Positions 43,353-54,787 of a stretch of 64,000 nt of DNA are shown here, piece by piece; within the stretch, counting starts at the first letter, position 1; each line of letters begins with the position of its first letter. A program made the translations under genes and the position numbers. The notes under the pieces are model-generated. The model made no database searches. It was not told the DNA's origin and saw only the letters and a list, made by a program, of their open reading frames with translations. Source of the DNA: Anderseniella sp963698275 (GTDB lineage: Bacteria > Pseudomonadota > Alphaproteobacteria > Rhizobiales > Aestuariivirgaceae); assembly GCA_963698275.1 (NCBI GenBank), contig CAVOQE010000001.1:1488001-1552000 (forward strand), given 5' to 3'.

Positions 43353-44732
43353 CTACAACAACCACCAGGCGGCCAGCCCGAGAAAAGCGAAGAAGCCGAC
43401 GACGTCTGTAACGGTGGTAACAAACACACCGGACGAGACTGCCGGATCAATTTCAAAGTGGTCCAGCGCCAGCGGGATCAGAATGCCGGCAAGCGCTGCA
43501 GCGAACATGTTGATGATCATCGCCGCGCCGATCACCAGCCCCAATTGATCCGAGCCAAACCACCACCAGGCGAACAATCCCATGATGACGGCGAAGGCCA
43601 CACCGTTGAGAACGCCTACGGTACTTTCACGTGCCACGACACGCAGTGCGTTCACCGGACCAAGGTTTCTTTGTGCAATGGCACGCACGGCAACGGTCAT
43701 GGTCTGGGTCCCGGCATTGCCGCCCATGGATGCCACTATGGGCATCAGGATTGCCAGTGCCACCATCTGTTCAATGGAGGCATCGAACAGCGAGATCACC
43801 CAGGATGCCAGTACGGCAGTTGCCAGGTTGAGCACCAGCCAGCCAAAACGTGACCGGGTTGTTGACCAGACGGTGTCCGTGATTTCCTCATCACCGACGC
43901 CGCCAAGGCGCAGGATGTCTTCGCTCGCCTCTTCCTGGATAACATCAACGATATCGTCGATTGTGATCGACCCGACAAGGCGCTGGTTGTCATCCACCAC
44001 GGCTGCCGAGCCCAGATGGTATTGTTCGAACTTGTAGGCAACGTCGTCCTGCTCGTCGGTAACAGAGAAGACGACATCGTGTTCGCGCATGATCTCGGAG
44101 ATTTGCTGAGACCTTGGATGACGCAATACCAGGCTGACCGGGACGAAGCCAACCGTGTGATAGGAGGGGTCAACGATGTATATCTCGATGAAATCTTCGG
44201 GCAGCTCTTCCTCGTTACGCATGTAATCTATGGTTTGGCCCACCGACCAGAACGAGGGCACGGCCACAAAACTGGTCTGCATCAGGCGGCCGGCCGAGTA
44301 TTCGGGATACTCTAGACCGCGGGTCAGTGCAGTGCGGTCTTCACGCGAGACCTTGGCGAGGATTTCCTGCTGATCTTCCTCATCCATGTCCTCGATGAGG
44401 TAAAGCGCGTCGTCGGTGTCCAGCTTGCGGACGGCAGAGGAAATAAACTGGTTGGGCAAGGCATCCATGAGCCCGTCACGGACGGACTCATCAAGTTCCG
44501 GCAATACCTCAAAATCGAAAGTCCGGCCCTGCAGTTCGATAAACCGCACCCGCTCATCCGACGGCAGGAACTCGATCAGGTCGGCGATGTCTGCGACATG
44601 CAGTTCCTTGATGAGCTTGCGCAGCTGTCGGGCATCACCCTTCTGGAGGGTGTCGGCAACCGCACGTACGAATTCAGCGCGCAAGGCACCGTCATCGTCG
44701 TGTATCCCCAACTCTTCCACCAGTTCCGGCAT
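43353..44732 (-). CDS. mgtE: Magnesium transporter MgtE
   Basis: A 459-residue protein with an N-terminal MgtE_N helical domain, two CBS domains (about 140-265, e.g. LVGSITIDDIVDVIQEEASE) that sense Mg, and five membrane helices. The pore signature MPIVASMGGNAGTQTMTVAV is intact. In Thermus MgtE the cytosolic domains close the pore at high magnesium. It is a single gene. Confidence 0.96.
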   Translation of the reverse strand: MPELVEELGIHDDDGALRAEFVRAVADTLQKGDARQLRKLIKELHVADIADLIEFLPSDERVRFIELQGRTFDFEVLPELDESVRDGLMDALPNQFISSAVRKLDTDDALYLIEDMDEEDQQEILAKVSREDRTALTRGLEYPEYSAGRLMQTSFVAVPSFWSVGQTIDYMRNEEELPEDFIEIYIVDPSYHTVGFVPVSLVLRHPRSQQISEIMREHDVVFSVTDEQDDVAYKFEQYHLGSAAVVDDNQRLVGSITIDDIVDVIQEEASEDILRLGGVGDEEITDTVWSTTRSRFGWLVLNLATAVLASWVISLFDASIEQMVALAILMPIVASMGGNAGTQTMTVAVRAIAQRNLGPVNALRVVARESTVGVLNGVAFAVIMGLFAWWWFGSDQLGLVIGAAMIINMFAAALAGILIPLALDHFEIDPAVSSGVFVTTVTDVVGFFAFLGLAAWWLL

Positions 44733-44993
44733 GGCGTTCTCGCGTCCCGATTGAATCTGCTGTCATGATACATAGCATGCACAAGTTACCGGACAATCAG
44801 CGAATTTGGTGTGACGGCGCCAGGTGAGCAGAAAGTGGCCATAAGCCTGTTCGCAGGAACTGACTGGCGATTCCCTGTATCTGCGCCATGTCAGGAGATT
44901 GCCTTGCGCTGTTTTGACCATTGAACAGCACCCTTTACCGCCTTAAGATACATATCAAATACATCATATATCTTGGTGTTCAGGGAAGGTGTC

Positions 44994-45344
44994 ATGGATA
45001 AAACCCGCGATCTTGAAATCGGCACAGGATTTATTGAGTTCGATCATGATGGCCCCGTTGTCGACGCCAGACTGATCGGGGATTTGCTCAAAATTCCGGA
45101 AGATCAGGTGTCTGGCCATATTCAAAAAGGCACGATCACGACCCTGTGTGAAAAAGGGATCGACGAACATGACGGCGGGTTCCGGTTGAGCTTCTTTCAC
45201 CACAATCGTCGCGCCCAGATAGAGGTCGATTGCGAGGGTCTGGTTTCCAACCGCACGGTGATAGATTTCGGCGACAGGCCCTTGCCCGCCTCGTTGCGCG
45301 GTCCGTCATCAACACCGCCTGCCGAACCCAAGGGCATCGGATAA
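44994..45344 (+). CDS. DUF6522-like small protein
   Basis: A 116-residue soluble protein: DLEIGTGFIEFDHDGPVVDA, then LIGDLLKIPEDQVSGHIQKG, CEKGIDEHDGGFRLSFFHHN and RRAQIEVDCEGLVSNRTVID. This succession recalls the DUF6522 family of alphaproteobacterial proteins, seen next to small membrane proteins; I recognise it with moderate certainty. The ATG at 44994 follows GGGAAGG. No known function. Confidence 0.62.
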   Translation: MDKTRDLEIGTGFIEFDHDGPVVDARLIGDLLKIPEDQVSGHIQKGTITTLCEKGIDEHDGGFRLSFFHHNRRAQIEVDCEGLVSNRTVIDFGDRPLPASLRGPSSTPPAEPKGIG

Positions 45345-45373
45345 CCGATCACCCGATCCGTTCAGATCGCGGG

Positions 45374-45607
45374 CTAAACCGTTGCAGCCAGAAAATCGCT
45401 GACAACGCCAATCTGCAGGAACCAGACAAAAGTGATTGTCAGCCCCAGTGCCAATACAGGCCTGTAGAGAGCCTCGGCAAAGGCCTCAACCGGCACATTG
45501 CCAGCCGAATGTCTGAGTTCTGCATGCGTCCTGGCAATCAGATATTGTTCCGCTGTTTCGATAGAACGTAACTTGCTGATCGCTGCCCTGTCCGAAGCAT
45601 TGTTCAT
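45374..45607 (-). CDS. Small single-pass membrane protein
   Basis: A 77-residue protein with an amphipathic N-terminal half (ISKLRSIETAEQYLIARTHA) and one hydrophobic helix LYRPVLALGLTITFVWFLQIGV (about residues 48-69). I do not recognise the family. The frame has normal composition and a GGAGACA site upstream on its strand; it faces the DUF6522-like gene. Confidence 0.55.
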   Translation of the reverse strand: MNNASDRAAISKLRSIETAEQYLIARTHAELRHSAGNVPVEAFAEALYRPVLALGLTITFVWFLQIGVVSDFLAATV

Positions 45608-45699
45608 GTCGCCGTGTCTCCTGTCACTTGCCAGTGTGCAGGAGAGGTGGAAACAATCAGTGGGTTTAATAGTTCAGTTTTTCAGTCTGACGTTAAGGA

Positions 45700-48600
45700 T
45701 TAGCCTAGAGTAGGAGACGTTGTGACGATATTGATTTCGTCTGCACCGGTAACCCCGTTGAGCGTTGCGAGGTCAACATAAACTTCCCCATTCGCTGCAC
45801 CATCAGCGTCAACCTGTATGGTCGTATCTACCCCGTCGTCCACTACCCGTACATAGTCCGCGATAGCGCCGTCAGAGAAACCAGGGTCACTCAGGAGTGC
45901 GGACAAATCGAGCACATCTTCCGTGGGCACAAACCCTGTAATTGAGTATTCCGGCTCGGCAAAACCATTAATGACGAACACATCAGTTATCTCATTCTGC
46001 CCATCGTCAAATCCACCAACCTCTCCAAGGAACACTTGATTTCCTTCATCAAAGTAAATTCCGCCCTCATCAAAATAATCTACAATTGCCAAAGCTGTCG
46101 TCTGATCTTCTGTACCGGTTATGTTTACGGAGATGGTGGACGTTGCGGAATCTCCGGCCTCTTCCCCGTCGGCTATGGTGTAGTTGAAGCTGTCGGTCAC
46201 TGTCTGGCCGTCTGTCAACGCCTCAGTCTCTGCATCAGCATCGTCAAGCACGTAGCGATATGACCCATCCTGCTTGATGAACAATGAACCGTAAGTGCCG
46301 ATAATCTCAGCCTCATCACCTGTTCCACCGTCAAACGTCAAGGCTTGTTGGGGGCTAAAGCCCGCTGAACCACCGACAACCAGAAGCGATGCGGTTTCGT
46401 CCTGATCAACATCACTCCATGCGCTGGAGACATCACCAGACACTTCACTAACACCAACGACACCGGTTCCAGCCTCGATTAATCCTGACGCAGTTTCGGC
46501 GCTGGAAATAACCGGTGCATCATTGCTGCCGGTGATATCAACGGTGATGGTGGAAGTCGCTGAAGTTCCCGGGAATCTTCGCCGTTGACGATGGTGTAGT
46601 TGAAATTGTCCGTGACAGACTGACTTTCCGTCAGCGCCTGCGTATCTCCGTCAGCATCATCGAGTACATAGCGATACGTGCCATCTTCCTTGATGAACAA
46701 TGATCCATAGGTGCCCGTTATCTCTGCCTCATCGCCGGTTCCACCATCAAACATCAGGACGAGTTGGGGGGCAACACCCGCCGAGCCACCGACAACCTTC
46801 AGCAATGCCTGCTCACCCTGATCAGCATCGCTCCATGTGCTGGCAACATTGCCAGACACTTCACTAACACCGGCAATTCCGGTTCCAGCCTCGATTATCC
46901 CTGAAGCATTTTCGGCGCCGGCAACCACAGGTGCATCATTTGTGCCGGTGATGGTGACTACAAATGCCTGCGGCGTCACACCGCCATCGCCGTCATCGAT
47001 TTCAACCGTGTAGGTCAGCGTGACTTCTTCACTGTCCGACAGGTAATCAAAAACGGTCGAGGCCGCCGAGAGTCCAAGTGTCACGGAACCTGAGTCAGAG
47101 CCTGCCGCCTTGGTCACCGTGCCAGGTGTCACCAGAGCAATCAGCCCTGCTTCGTCCAGCGCCAAGCCTTCTGTAATACCGGTTGCCTCAGCTTCGGTCA
47201 CTGCAGCAGAATGCCCCACATCGGTGAGATCAACGTCGATGAACGTTACTGCAATGGTTGTGGTCAGAGCCGAAATATCGGTCTGTTCGGTCAGATCACT
47301 TTGGGCAATTGCCGCAACAACCGGTGCATCATTGGTGCCATTGATGGTAACCACCACATCTTGCGTGGTGGTACCGCCGCTGCCGTCATCGACCGTGACC
47401 ACATAGGTCAGCTCGACACTGTCCCCGGCCCCAAGGAAGTCGATGTCCGCATTGGCCACGTCATAGGTCCATCCTGTCGAACCCGTCCCATCAACCTGCG
47501 AGAAATTACCCAGTGCGGGGTCGTCCAGGCTGAACGCAGCCGCGAGCGCTGTTTCCTGGGGACCGGTCAGCTCATAACCACTGGCCAGTGTGCTGTCGCT
47601 AACCGAACCGCCATCATGGCTGGCAGTCGGATTGTCGCTCAGGTCAACATCAACAAAACTGACGATACCGGTCGCATTGGCCGGGTCGGTGTCCGAGCCA
47701 CCTGGAATGTCAGCCGTCTCAGTCACCGTGCCACCCTGGGCGGCAGACGTGATAACCGGGACGTCATTGGTGCCATTGATGGTAACAACAACATCTTGCG
47801 TGGTGGTACCGCCGCTGCCGTCATCGACCGTAACCACATAGGTCAGCTCGACACTGTCCCCGGCCCCAAGGAAGTCGATGTCCGCATTGGCCACGTCATA
47901 GGTCCATCCTGTCGAACCCGTCCCATCAACCTGCGAGAAATTATCCAGTGCGGGGTCGTCCAGGCTGAACGCAGCCGCGAGCGCTGTTTCCTGGGGACCG
48001 GTCAGCTCATAACCACTGGCCAGCGTACTGTCGCTTATCGACCCGCCATCATGGCTGGCAGTCGGATTGTCGCTCAGGTCAACATCAACAAAACTGACGA
48101 TACCGGTCGCATTGGCCGGGTCGGTGTCCGAGCCACCTGGAATGTCAGCCGTCTCAGTCACCGTGCCACCCTGGGCGGCAGACGTGATAACCGGGACGTC
48201 ATTGGTGCCATTGATGGTAACAACAACATCTTGCGTGGTGGTACCGCCGCTGCCGTCATCGACCGTGACCACATAGGTCAGCTCGACACTGTCCCCGGCC
48301 CCAAGGAAGTCGATGTCCGCATTGGCCACGTCATAGGTCCATCCTGTCGAACCCGTCCCATCAACCTGCGAGAAATTACCCAGTGCGGGGTCGTCCAGGC
48401 TGAACGCAGCCGCGAGCGCTGTTTCCTGGGGACCGGTCAGCTCATAACCACTGGCCAGCGTACTGTCGCTTATCGACCCGCCATCATGGCTGGCAGTCGG
48501 ATTGTCGCTCAGGTCAACATCAACAAAACTGACGATACCGGTCGCATTGGCCGGGTCGGTGTCCGAGCCACCTGGAATGTCAGCCGTCTCAGTCACCGTG

Positions 48601-51056
48601 CCACCCTGGGCGGCAGACGTGATAACCGGGACGTCATTAGTGCCGGTAACAGTGATCACGACTGTTTCGGTAACTGTCCCGCCATTGCCGTCATCGATTG
48701 TCACGTCAAACGACAATTCCACGACGTCATCGGCGCCAAGGAAATCTACGTCCTGATCAGCAATCAGATAGGTCCAGTCGACGGTTCCGTCACCGGCAGT
48801 TGGAGACCCGAATACGCCGTCGAAGGACGTCCTCGAACTACCGTCATCAAGAGAAAAAGCGCTGAACAATGCTGATGTCTGGGCCGCGGTCAGTACATAC
48901 CCGTTGGCCAGGGTGGACGCGGTCACCGCACTATCGGTTACAGATGCCGCGTGCTGGTCGCTCAGGTCGACGTCAGTGAAGGTGATAACGCCTGTTTCCA
49001 CCAGGTTATCGGACAGTTCAACCGGATCAGTCGACAGATCGGCAATCTCATCAACCGCACCGGTAATATCCCTTGCGCCTGCGGTAACATCGATCAGCGG
49101 TACGTCGTTGGTACCTGTGATTGTCACGGTTATCAGCTGTGAAGTGGTGTCGTTCGAGGTCCCGCTGTCGTCCTGAACATTGACGATGTAGGTAACAACC
49201 AGTGTTTCACCTGCGCCCAGAAAATCCACGTCCTGATCCGCAATGGTAAACTCCCATGCGACTTGCCCCGGATTGGGGCTGGCGCCGGGATCAGGCGTCG
49301 TTGACGGCGTCTCCGTGAGGGTCAGTTGCACACTGCCGAAAATCTCTCCGAACACATCGCCCAGGTTTTCTGCCGGCGCGCCGGCGCGGTTCCACTGGGC
49401 TCCGTCAAACACAGGTGTGTTGGTCACACTGGTATTGTGGCCGTCGGTTGAATCAAGATCTTCAAAGGCGACAATTCCTGACGCCACCAGCTCGGTCGGC
49501 GAGGATTGCGTCGCAGCAGTTTCAGCAATGCCGTCTTCGTGGCTCGCCTGAGCCGATATCACAACCGGTTGGTCATTGCTGCCGAAGACTGTCACTTCAA
49601 CTGTATCTGAGTCTGTAGAATTCCCCGGATCCGCGATCAGGTAGCTGAAGCTGTCAACCGCGCTTTCGCCATCTGCCAGAAAGTCAAATGCCGGGTTCGG
49701 ATTGTAGGTAAAATTACCGTTGGCGCTGATCTCGACGACGGCTCCGGAGCTCAGCACAAAGGTGGTTGATCCCGTGGGGCTGATGATGCCGCCGACAAAG
49801 TCAAAATCGACACCTTCCTCCCAGATCAGGTCTTCGCCGAACCCAACCACGCGAACGTCAAAGCCTTCCGGGTCTTCATCGGGCTGGATACTGCTGTTGG
49901 AGATCACATTACCCGCAAAAATATCGTCCTCATCCGTGGCGAACCCGTCGAAAAAGGCAACGGGCGGATCATCCTGGTCGGGTGTGTCAAATACGATTTT
50001 CTGAGCGGAAGCCACAGCGAGCGGATTGCCGGCCAGTTCTTCGATGGTAAACGATCCGGACAGGCTGACCAGTTGTATGTCGAGAAACGACCCGGATCCG
50101 CTTTCTGTATCAAGCTCTCCCTGCTGACCGCTGCTCTTGGCATACACCGCCCGGATCAATTCCAGGGCGCTAAGGTCATTCAGCAGGTCCTGGTCGGTTT
50201 TCTGTATTATGATCGGGGTCTCACCGACACCGGTGATGATCAGCTTGTTGCCGACTTCGGTTACCTGGCCGATGATTTCCCCGGTCGCCTTGTCCAGAAC
50301 CAGGTACTCGCCGGTCTTGTTGCTGTCGATATCCTGAAACAGCGACAGCGTCGTTGATCCCATTTGAGTATCGACTTCAGCGCCTACTGTCGTGCCACGG
50401 ATGGCAAGAACCGCGACCGGCGTTTCAACCTTCATGTTTCCGGTGGGCGCAATCGAGCCGGCGACAAAAACAAAGGCGCCCTGCACCAGATTGACCAGCA
50501 TGGAGGAGTCCTGGGCCTGAGCGCCATTGAACACAAACTCGTTCAGCGCCATCCGGGCATCGGATGTCATCGAGAACAGGGAACCGTCTTCCAGGCTCAA
50601 GCCGAATTTCGTGTTGGACCCGGTCTCAACCACATCCCCCAGATACACCTTTGTGCCGGGTGTCAACTGGACAACGCTGCCATCGGTCCGTGTGGCCGTA
50701 GCGGTTCCTTCCAGATGCTGGACTTTCCCAATCGGGTTGCCGGTCTGGCCGGCGCCACCGGACTGCGCGTATTGCCCGGGGAACAGCGGGCCTGCCAGCG
50801 CTTCGACAACATCTCCACTGAGCATCGCACCGTTCGGTCCGACCAGTGCGGACGCAGAACCGGTATGGAAGTAACCTTCGATTGTTACCGACTTGCCATC
50901 GGAACCGGAGATTTCCAGGTCGTTGCCTGAACGGGAATAATCACCCTTAAAGAGCAGGTTTGCATCGGCTATCTGGATTGGAGAACCGTCGCCTGCCGCT
51001 TGCAATTGCACATGCGATGCGCTCGCATCCGGAGAGGTAAACTGGTTGACAGCCAT
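45700..51056 (-). CDS. Giant FecR-VCBS type I secretion substrate (adhesin-like), one frameshift
   Basis: The main frame runs from 51056 to about 46575 and continues in another frame to 45700, about 1,780 residues in all. Residues 1-85 are an unclassified leader. A FecR domain follows (about 105-230: VQHLEGTATATRTDGSVVQL, LVQGAFVFVAGSIAPTGNMK, TPVAVLAIRGTTVGAE). Then come about eight VCBS/cadherin-like units with G-S/T-N-D-x-P junctions. The C-terminus (EDVLDLSALLSDPGFSDGAI and TTIQVDADG) matches the T1SS-VCA0849-type target domain. It is acidic, Gly/Asp/Thr-rich and nearly free of Cys, as for type I substrates. The frameshift lies in CCCGGG at about 46,573-46,578. The genes for its export lie directly upstream. 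Confidence 0.88.
47326..48630 (-). repeat. Three tandem 435-bp repeats inside the adhesin gene
   Basis: Three almost identical units of exactly 435 bp (145 codons): 47326-47760, 47761-48195, 48196-48630. Only a few substitutions are seen (e.g. Ser/Val and Gly/Asn-to-Asp changes), so they were recently duplicated or are homogenised. Each encodes one VCBS unit starting GTNDVPVITSAAQGG. Confidence 0.92.
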
Positions 51057-51190
51057 AACAGGAACTTCCCGAGCTTAAGTACTTGTTTCCCCAGATAGAG
51101 GAAGACTACTTTACGTTACGTTGAAGCACAACCCTTTCGGGCTGAGCAATTACCGGGCCAGACCGCCGAATTGTGATTGAAAACGGCAGT

Positions 51191-52508
51191 TTAGCGTTCA
51201 CGAAATGCCTCGCCGGCGATCTTTCGCACAGGTTTCAGCAAATAATTCAAAATAGTGTGATCTCCGGTCAGGATATCAACAGAGGCAACCATGCCCGGAA
51301 TGATTGACAACTGGGCTTCCGGCGGGCCGATCTGATTGGATTTCGTGCGCACGATCACGCGGTAAAACGATTGTTTGTCCTCGTCCGTCGAGCTGTCGGC
51401 GCTGATCGCTCCACATTGCCTGAAATCACCCCGTAGACGGTGTAATCATAGGCAGACAATTTCACGTTTGCTTTCTGTCCCGGACGGATGAAAGCAACAG
51501 TCGCGCGGAGAGATCTGCACCTCGATCAACAGGCTTTCATCCAGTGGCACGATCTCCACAATGTCCTTGCCCGGGGTCACGATCGCACCCACGGAACTGA
51601 CGTTCAGCCGGTTCACTACACCGCGCAGCCGTTGCCCAGCAAGGTTGTCCGGCGAACCCTGTCCGCTAGCGGACTTGATTGTTTCAGTTACGACCGACAG
51701 ATCGGAACGGACTTTCACCAGTTTCTCGCGCGCTTCAGTGCGAAACGTCTGTGCGGCATTTGCCAACCGCTGCTCTGCCTCAACAACCGATGCCCCGCTC
51801 ACGTGGCACCCTGGCGCGCACTTCTGCCAACTGACCGGCAGTTTCGGCATGCAAACGGCGCACCTTGATCAGTTCCAGTGTCGGGATCGCACCGCGCTTT
51901 TTCAGGTTCTCGGAGAGTTTCAACTCTTCGGCGGAAAACTTGTTGGCCTGTTTTCAGCCTCTCTGCGCATCTCTCCAGTTCCACAAGCGTTTGCCTCGCC
52001 TGTATCAGTTGCTGTTCAAGGATTACTTACCTCTTCGGACCGTTTTTGCCGCCGTGCCGCAAACAGCGCCCGTTCACTTTCTACCTTGTCTGGAGCATCA
52101 GCGACCAGTTGTGCCGGAAACGCCAGTTCATTCAGGCCGTTCGCCTCCGCCTGCAGGCGAACCCGCTCTGCACTCAGCGCCAGCCAGCGTTGCCGCACTT
52201 CACCCAGGCGCGCTGAAAACTCGGTGTCGTCAATCCGAATTAACGGCTGGGCCACCTCAACAGTGTCGCCTTCTCCCCAGGAACTCACGCACGATGTCCC
52301 GGTTCCAGGGTCTGGAACCACCTGCAACTGACTGGAGGAATTACCCGGCCGGTCCCCCGTGTTACTTCTTCCACCGTTGCCCACCAGGCCCAGATCAGCA
52401 GGCTGGCAGGCACAAGAGGCACAGAATGAGCATCCACGGCCCGCGCGAGTAGGATTGTTCGTATGCGTGTTTGGCGTTTGCTGCAAAGCGCAGGTCATCC
52501 GTACGCAT
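51191..52508 (-). pseudogene. HlyD-family type I secretion adaptor, several frameshifts
   Basis: Assembled over its frames, the product starts MRTDDLRFAANAKHAYEQSY, crosses the membrane once (LLIWAWWATVEE), has the coiled-coil hairpin (WLALSAERVRLQAEANGLNE ... TEAREKLVKVRSDLSVVTET) and ends in the HlyD signature region (VVNRLNVSSVGAIVTPGKDI, SLLIEVQISPRD, IIPGMVASVDILTG, KPVRKIAGEAFRER). About 440 residues, the normal size. I count at least six single-base indels, for example about 52,410, 52,350, 52,310, 52,030, 51,800 and 51,490. No nonsense substitution is needed to explain the breaks. It bridges the inner-membrane ABC transporter and the TolC channel. Confidence 0.82.
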
Positions 52509-52543
52509 CAACTCGTTCCCTTAAGCTGTTGAGTGGATGCCTT

Positions 52544-54729
52544 TTTATTCTGCTGCAACTTCTTCGAACATCGTCACGCGGTCCGTCGGCGACCAGTTGG
52601 CTGCCGTCATCAATCACGATCGACCTGTCGACCAGTGCCAGCAGCGAGGCGCGATGGGTGGCGATGACCAAGGTAGTGGTGCCTGGGCAGATCGGCTAGC
52701 TGCGCCGTCAATGGCTTTCAGCAGCCGGTATCCATGGCCGCGGACGGCTCATCCAGGAACAACACCTTTGGCTTGCGGACCAGCAATCGTGCCAACCACG
52801 ACATGATGGCGCTGGCCGCCGGACAGGTTCTTGCCGCGTTCCGCAACCGGTGCTGCCGGCCCCATTGGATGGCTCGCGACAAGCGCATCAAGCCCGGCCT
52901 GATGAACCGCCTCCAGACCTCCCGATCACTGGCATGTGGGCGCCCGAGAACAATGTTCTCGCGAATGGTGCCGGAAAACAGATGCGGGTCCTGATCCAGG
53001 TAGCCGATTGCCGAGCGCACATCGCCGACCGAATATTGGCGCGCGTCCAGCCCGTCGATCAGGACGGAACCTTCGAGGTGATACCAGGGCTGCCATCAAA
53101 CGGCCCAGGGTTGATTTCCGGACCCGATACGCCCGATCATGCCGACCCGTTCTCCGGGGCGTATCGACGATTAATCCGCTGCAATGCGGGTCTTCGGCTT
53201 TCGGGATACGACAAGAACATCACGAAACTCGATCGCGGCATCCTTGATCACACCGCCCGCGTGCCGGTGGACGACATCATCGCGATCGAGTTTCATGAAC
53301 CTGCCCAGTGCCCTCAGGCTGGCAAAGGCGAATTCTGACCGTGACAAGGACATGGCGATATTGGCCAGAGGTGCGAGTATCCGTCCAGCCAGAATGTTTG
53401 CCGCGATCAGTCCGCCAATGGTGAGTTCGCCTGCGCCGATAAGGAATACGCCCCATACAATAATCGCGACGCTGACACCCTGCTGCACCAGCCCGGTGAA
53501 GTTCAGCGCGATGGACGCCCACAGCCGGGTAGTTGCCGAGGCGCGAACAGAGGCCGCGGTGGCCTGTTCCCATTTGCCCTGCAGGTAGCCCTCACCGCCC
53601 TGAAGCCTTTACCGCTTCGACGCCGGACAGGGCTTCGACAAGCATGCCGTGGCGGTTTTGCATGAGGCCATGGGTCTGCTTGATGGACCGGCTGAGTGGA
53701 AATTGCATCAGCAAGGTCACCGCCAGGACCACTGGCACGGCGATCAAAGGGATCAGGGCCAGACTGCCCGCGACCAGCCACAGGACAGCCAGGAAAATTC
53801 CGATGAAGGCAAGATCAATGACGCCGACGAGAAGTGATGAGGTCAGAAACTCGCGCGCACTTTCGAAATCCTTGATCTGATTGGCCAGGACCCCGGACGG
53901 CGCTGTACGGGCTGACATTCTGGCCGACATTGCCTGTTCAAACAAGGAGGCATTCACCCCGAGGTCAACCCGCTTTCCCGCACCGTCCAGGAGCAAGCCG
54001 CGCATCAGTTTGAGGATAAAATCGAAAACTATGGCGATCGCCACGCCGGCCGTTAATGCCCACAAGGTCGGCATCGACTGGGTTTGTATCACCCGGTCAT
54101 AAACGTTCATGATGAACAGGGGCAGCGCGAGCCCGAGTATGTTGATGACCAGGGCAGCCAGGGCAACCTGAATACCCACAGGCCAGAATTTTAACAGCGG
54201 CGACAGCAACCAATGCCTGGCCGGCTTTTCAGTCTCGGCATAATCCGGTGATTGATCGGCCACCAGCCGACACATAGATCACATAATTTGACGCCTGTTT
54301 ATCCAGCTTCTTGAGGCGCACCCGGCGAGGTTTGTCGGACACGGCCGGAAATACCACACGGGCGAACTTACCTATCGGTGATATGTCGGTGACGACGCAG
54401 GCATCGCCGCGGTCGAACAGCACGATGAACGGTGCAACCAGCGCAGGTACATCGGACGGCTTGCGCTCGAACACCTGCGCTTCCATGCCGAGGTTTCCTG
54501 CCCGGCCGACCAGTTCAGGTGTCAGGCGGCCGTCAACCAGCGGCAGACTGTTGTTGGCGGCACCGGGTGAAAATGGCAAACCCGCCTGTGCCGCAATAAG
54601 ACCGAGGCAAGCGAGGATATGGTCGGTTGCGACCGGATCAAAACCTTCGACAGCATGCCCAATCGGCCGCTGCCGGTCTTCACCGGAACCTTCGGCTGCG
54701 GGCTTGCTGACTTTTGATCGTTGCAGCAT
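52544..54729 (-). pseudogene. Type I secretion ABC transporter with C39-like domain, several frameshifts
   Basis: The inferred product has about 728 residues. The N-terminal C39-like domain (HILACLGLIAAQAGLPFSPG, VDGRLTPELVGRAGNLGMEA) lacks a catalytic Cys-His pair, so it is a recognition domain as in LapB/HlyB-type exporters. The membrane domain follows (LALPLFIMNVYDRVIQTQSM, LLLDGAGKRVDLGVNASLFE, SLLVGVIDLAFIGIFLAVLW). The nucleotide-binding part is recovered in fragments: SAIGYLDQDPHLFSGTIREN (Q loop), KVLFLDEPSAAMD (Walker B) and a final VIATHRASLLALVD (H loop). Frameshifts occur near 54,260, 53,600, 53,480, 53,170, 52,900 and 52,700. It exports the adhesin. Confidence 0.82.
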
Positions 54730-54787
54730 TTGAGAACACCATTATCTCTCTGCATCTGGCAAACGTCACACTGCGGCAACTGTTGCT

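Noticed and set aside
47326..48630. CRISPR-like repetition
   Set aside because: The units are long (435 bp), contiguous and in frame with a protein repeat; there are no spacers.
47211..48875. A 554-codon open frame on the plus strand
   Set aside because: It is antisense to the adhesin and exists because the three 435-bp repeats share the same reverse frame; composition (R/N/T/G rich) and absence of a ribosome binding site argue against a gene.
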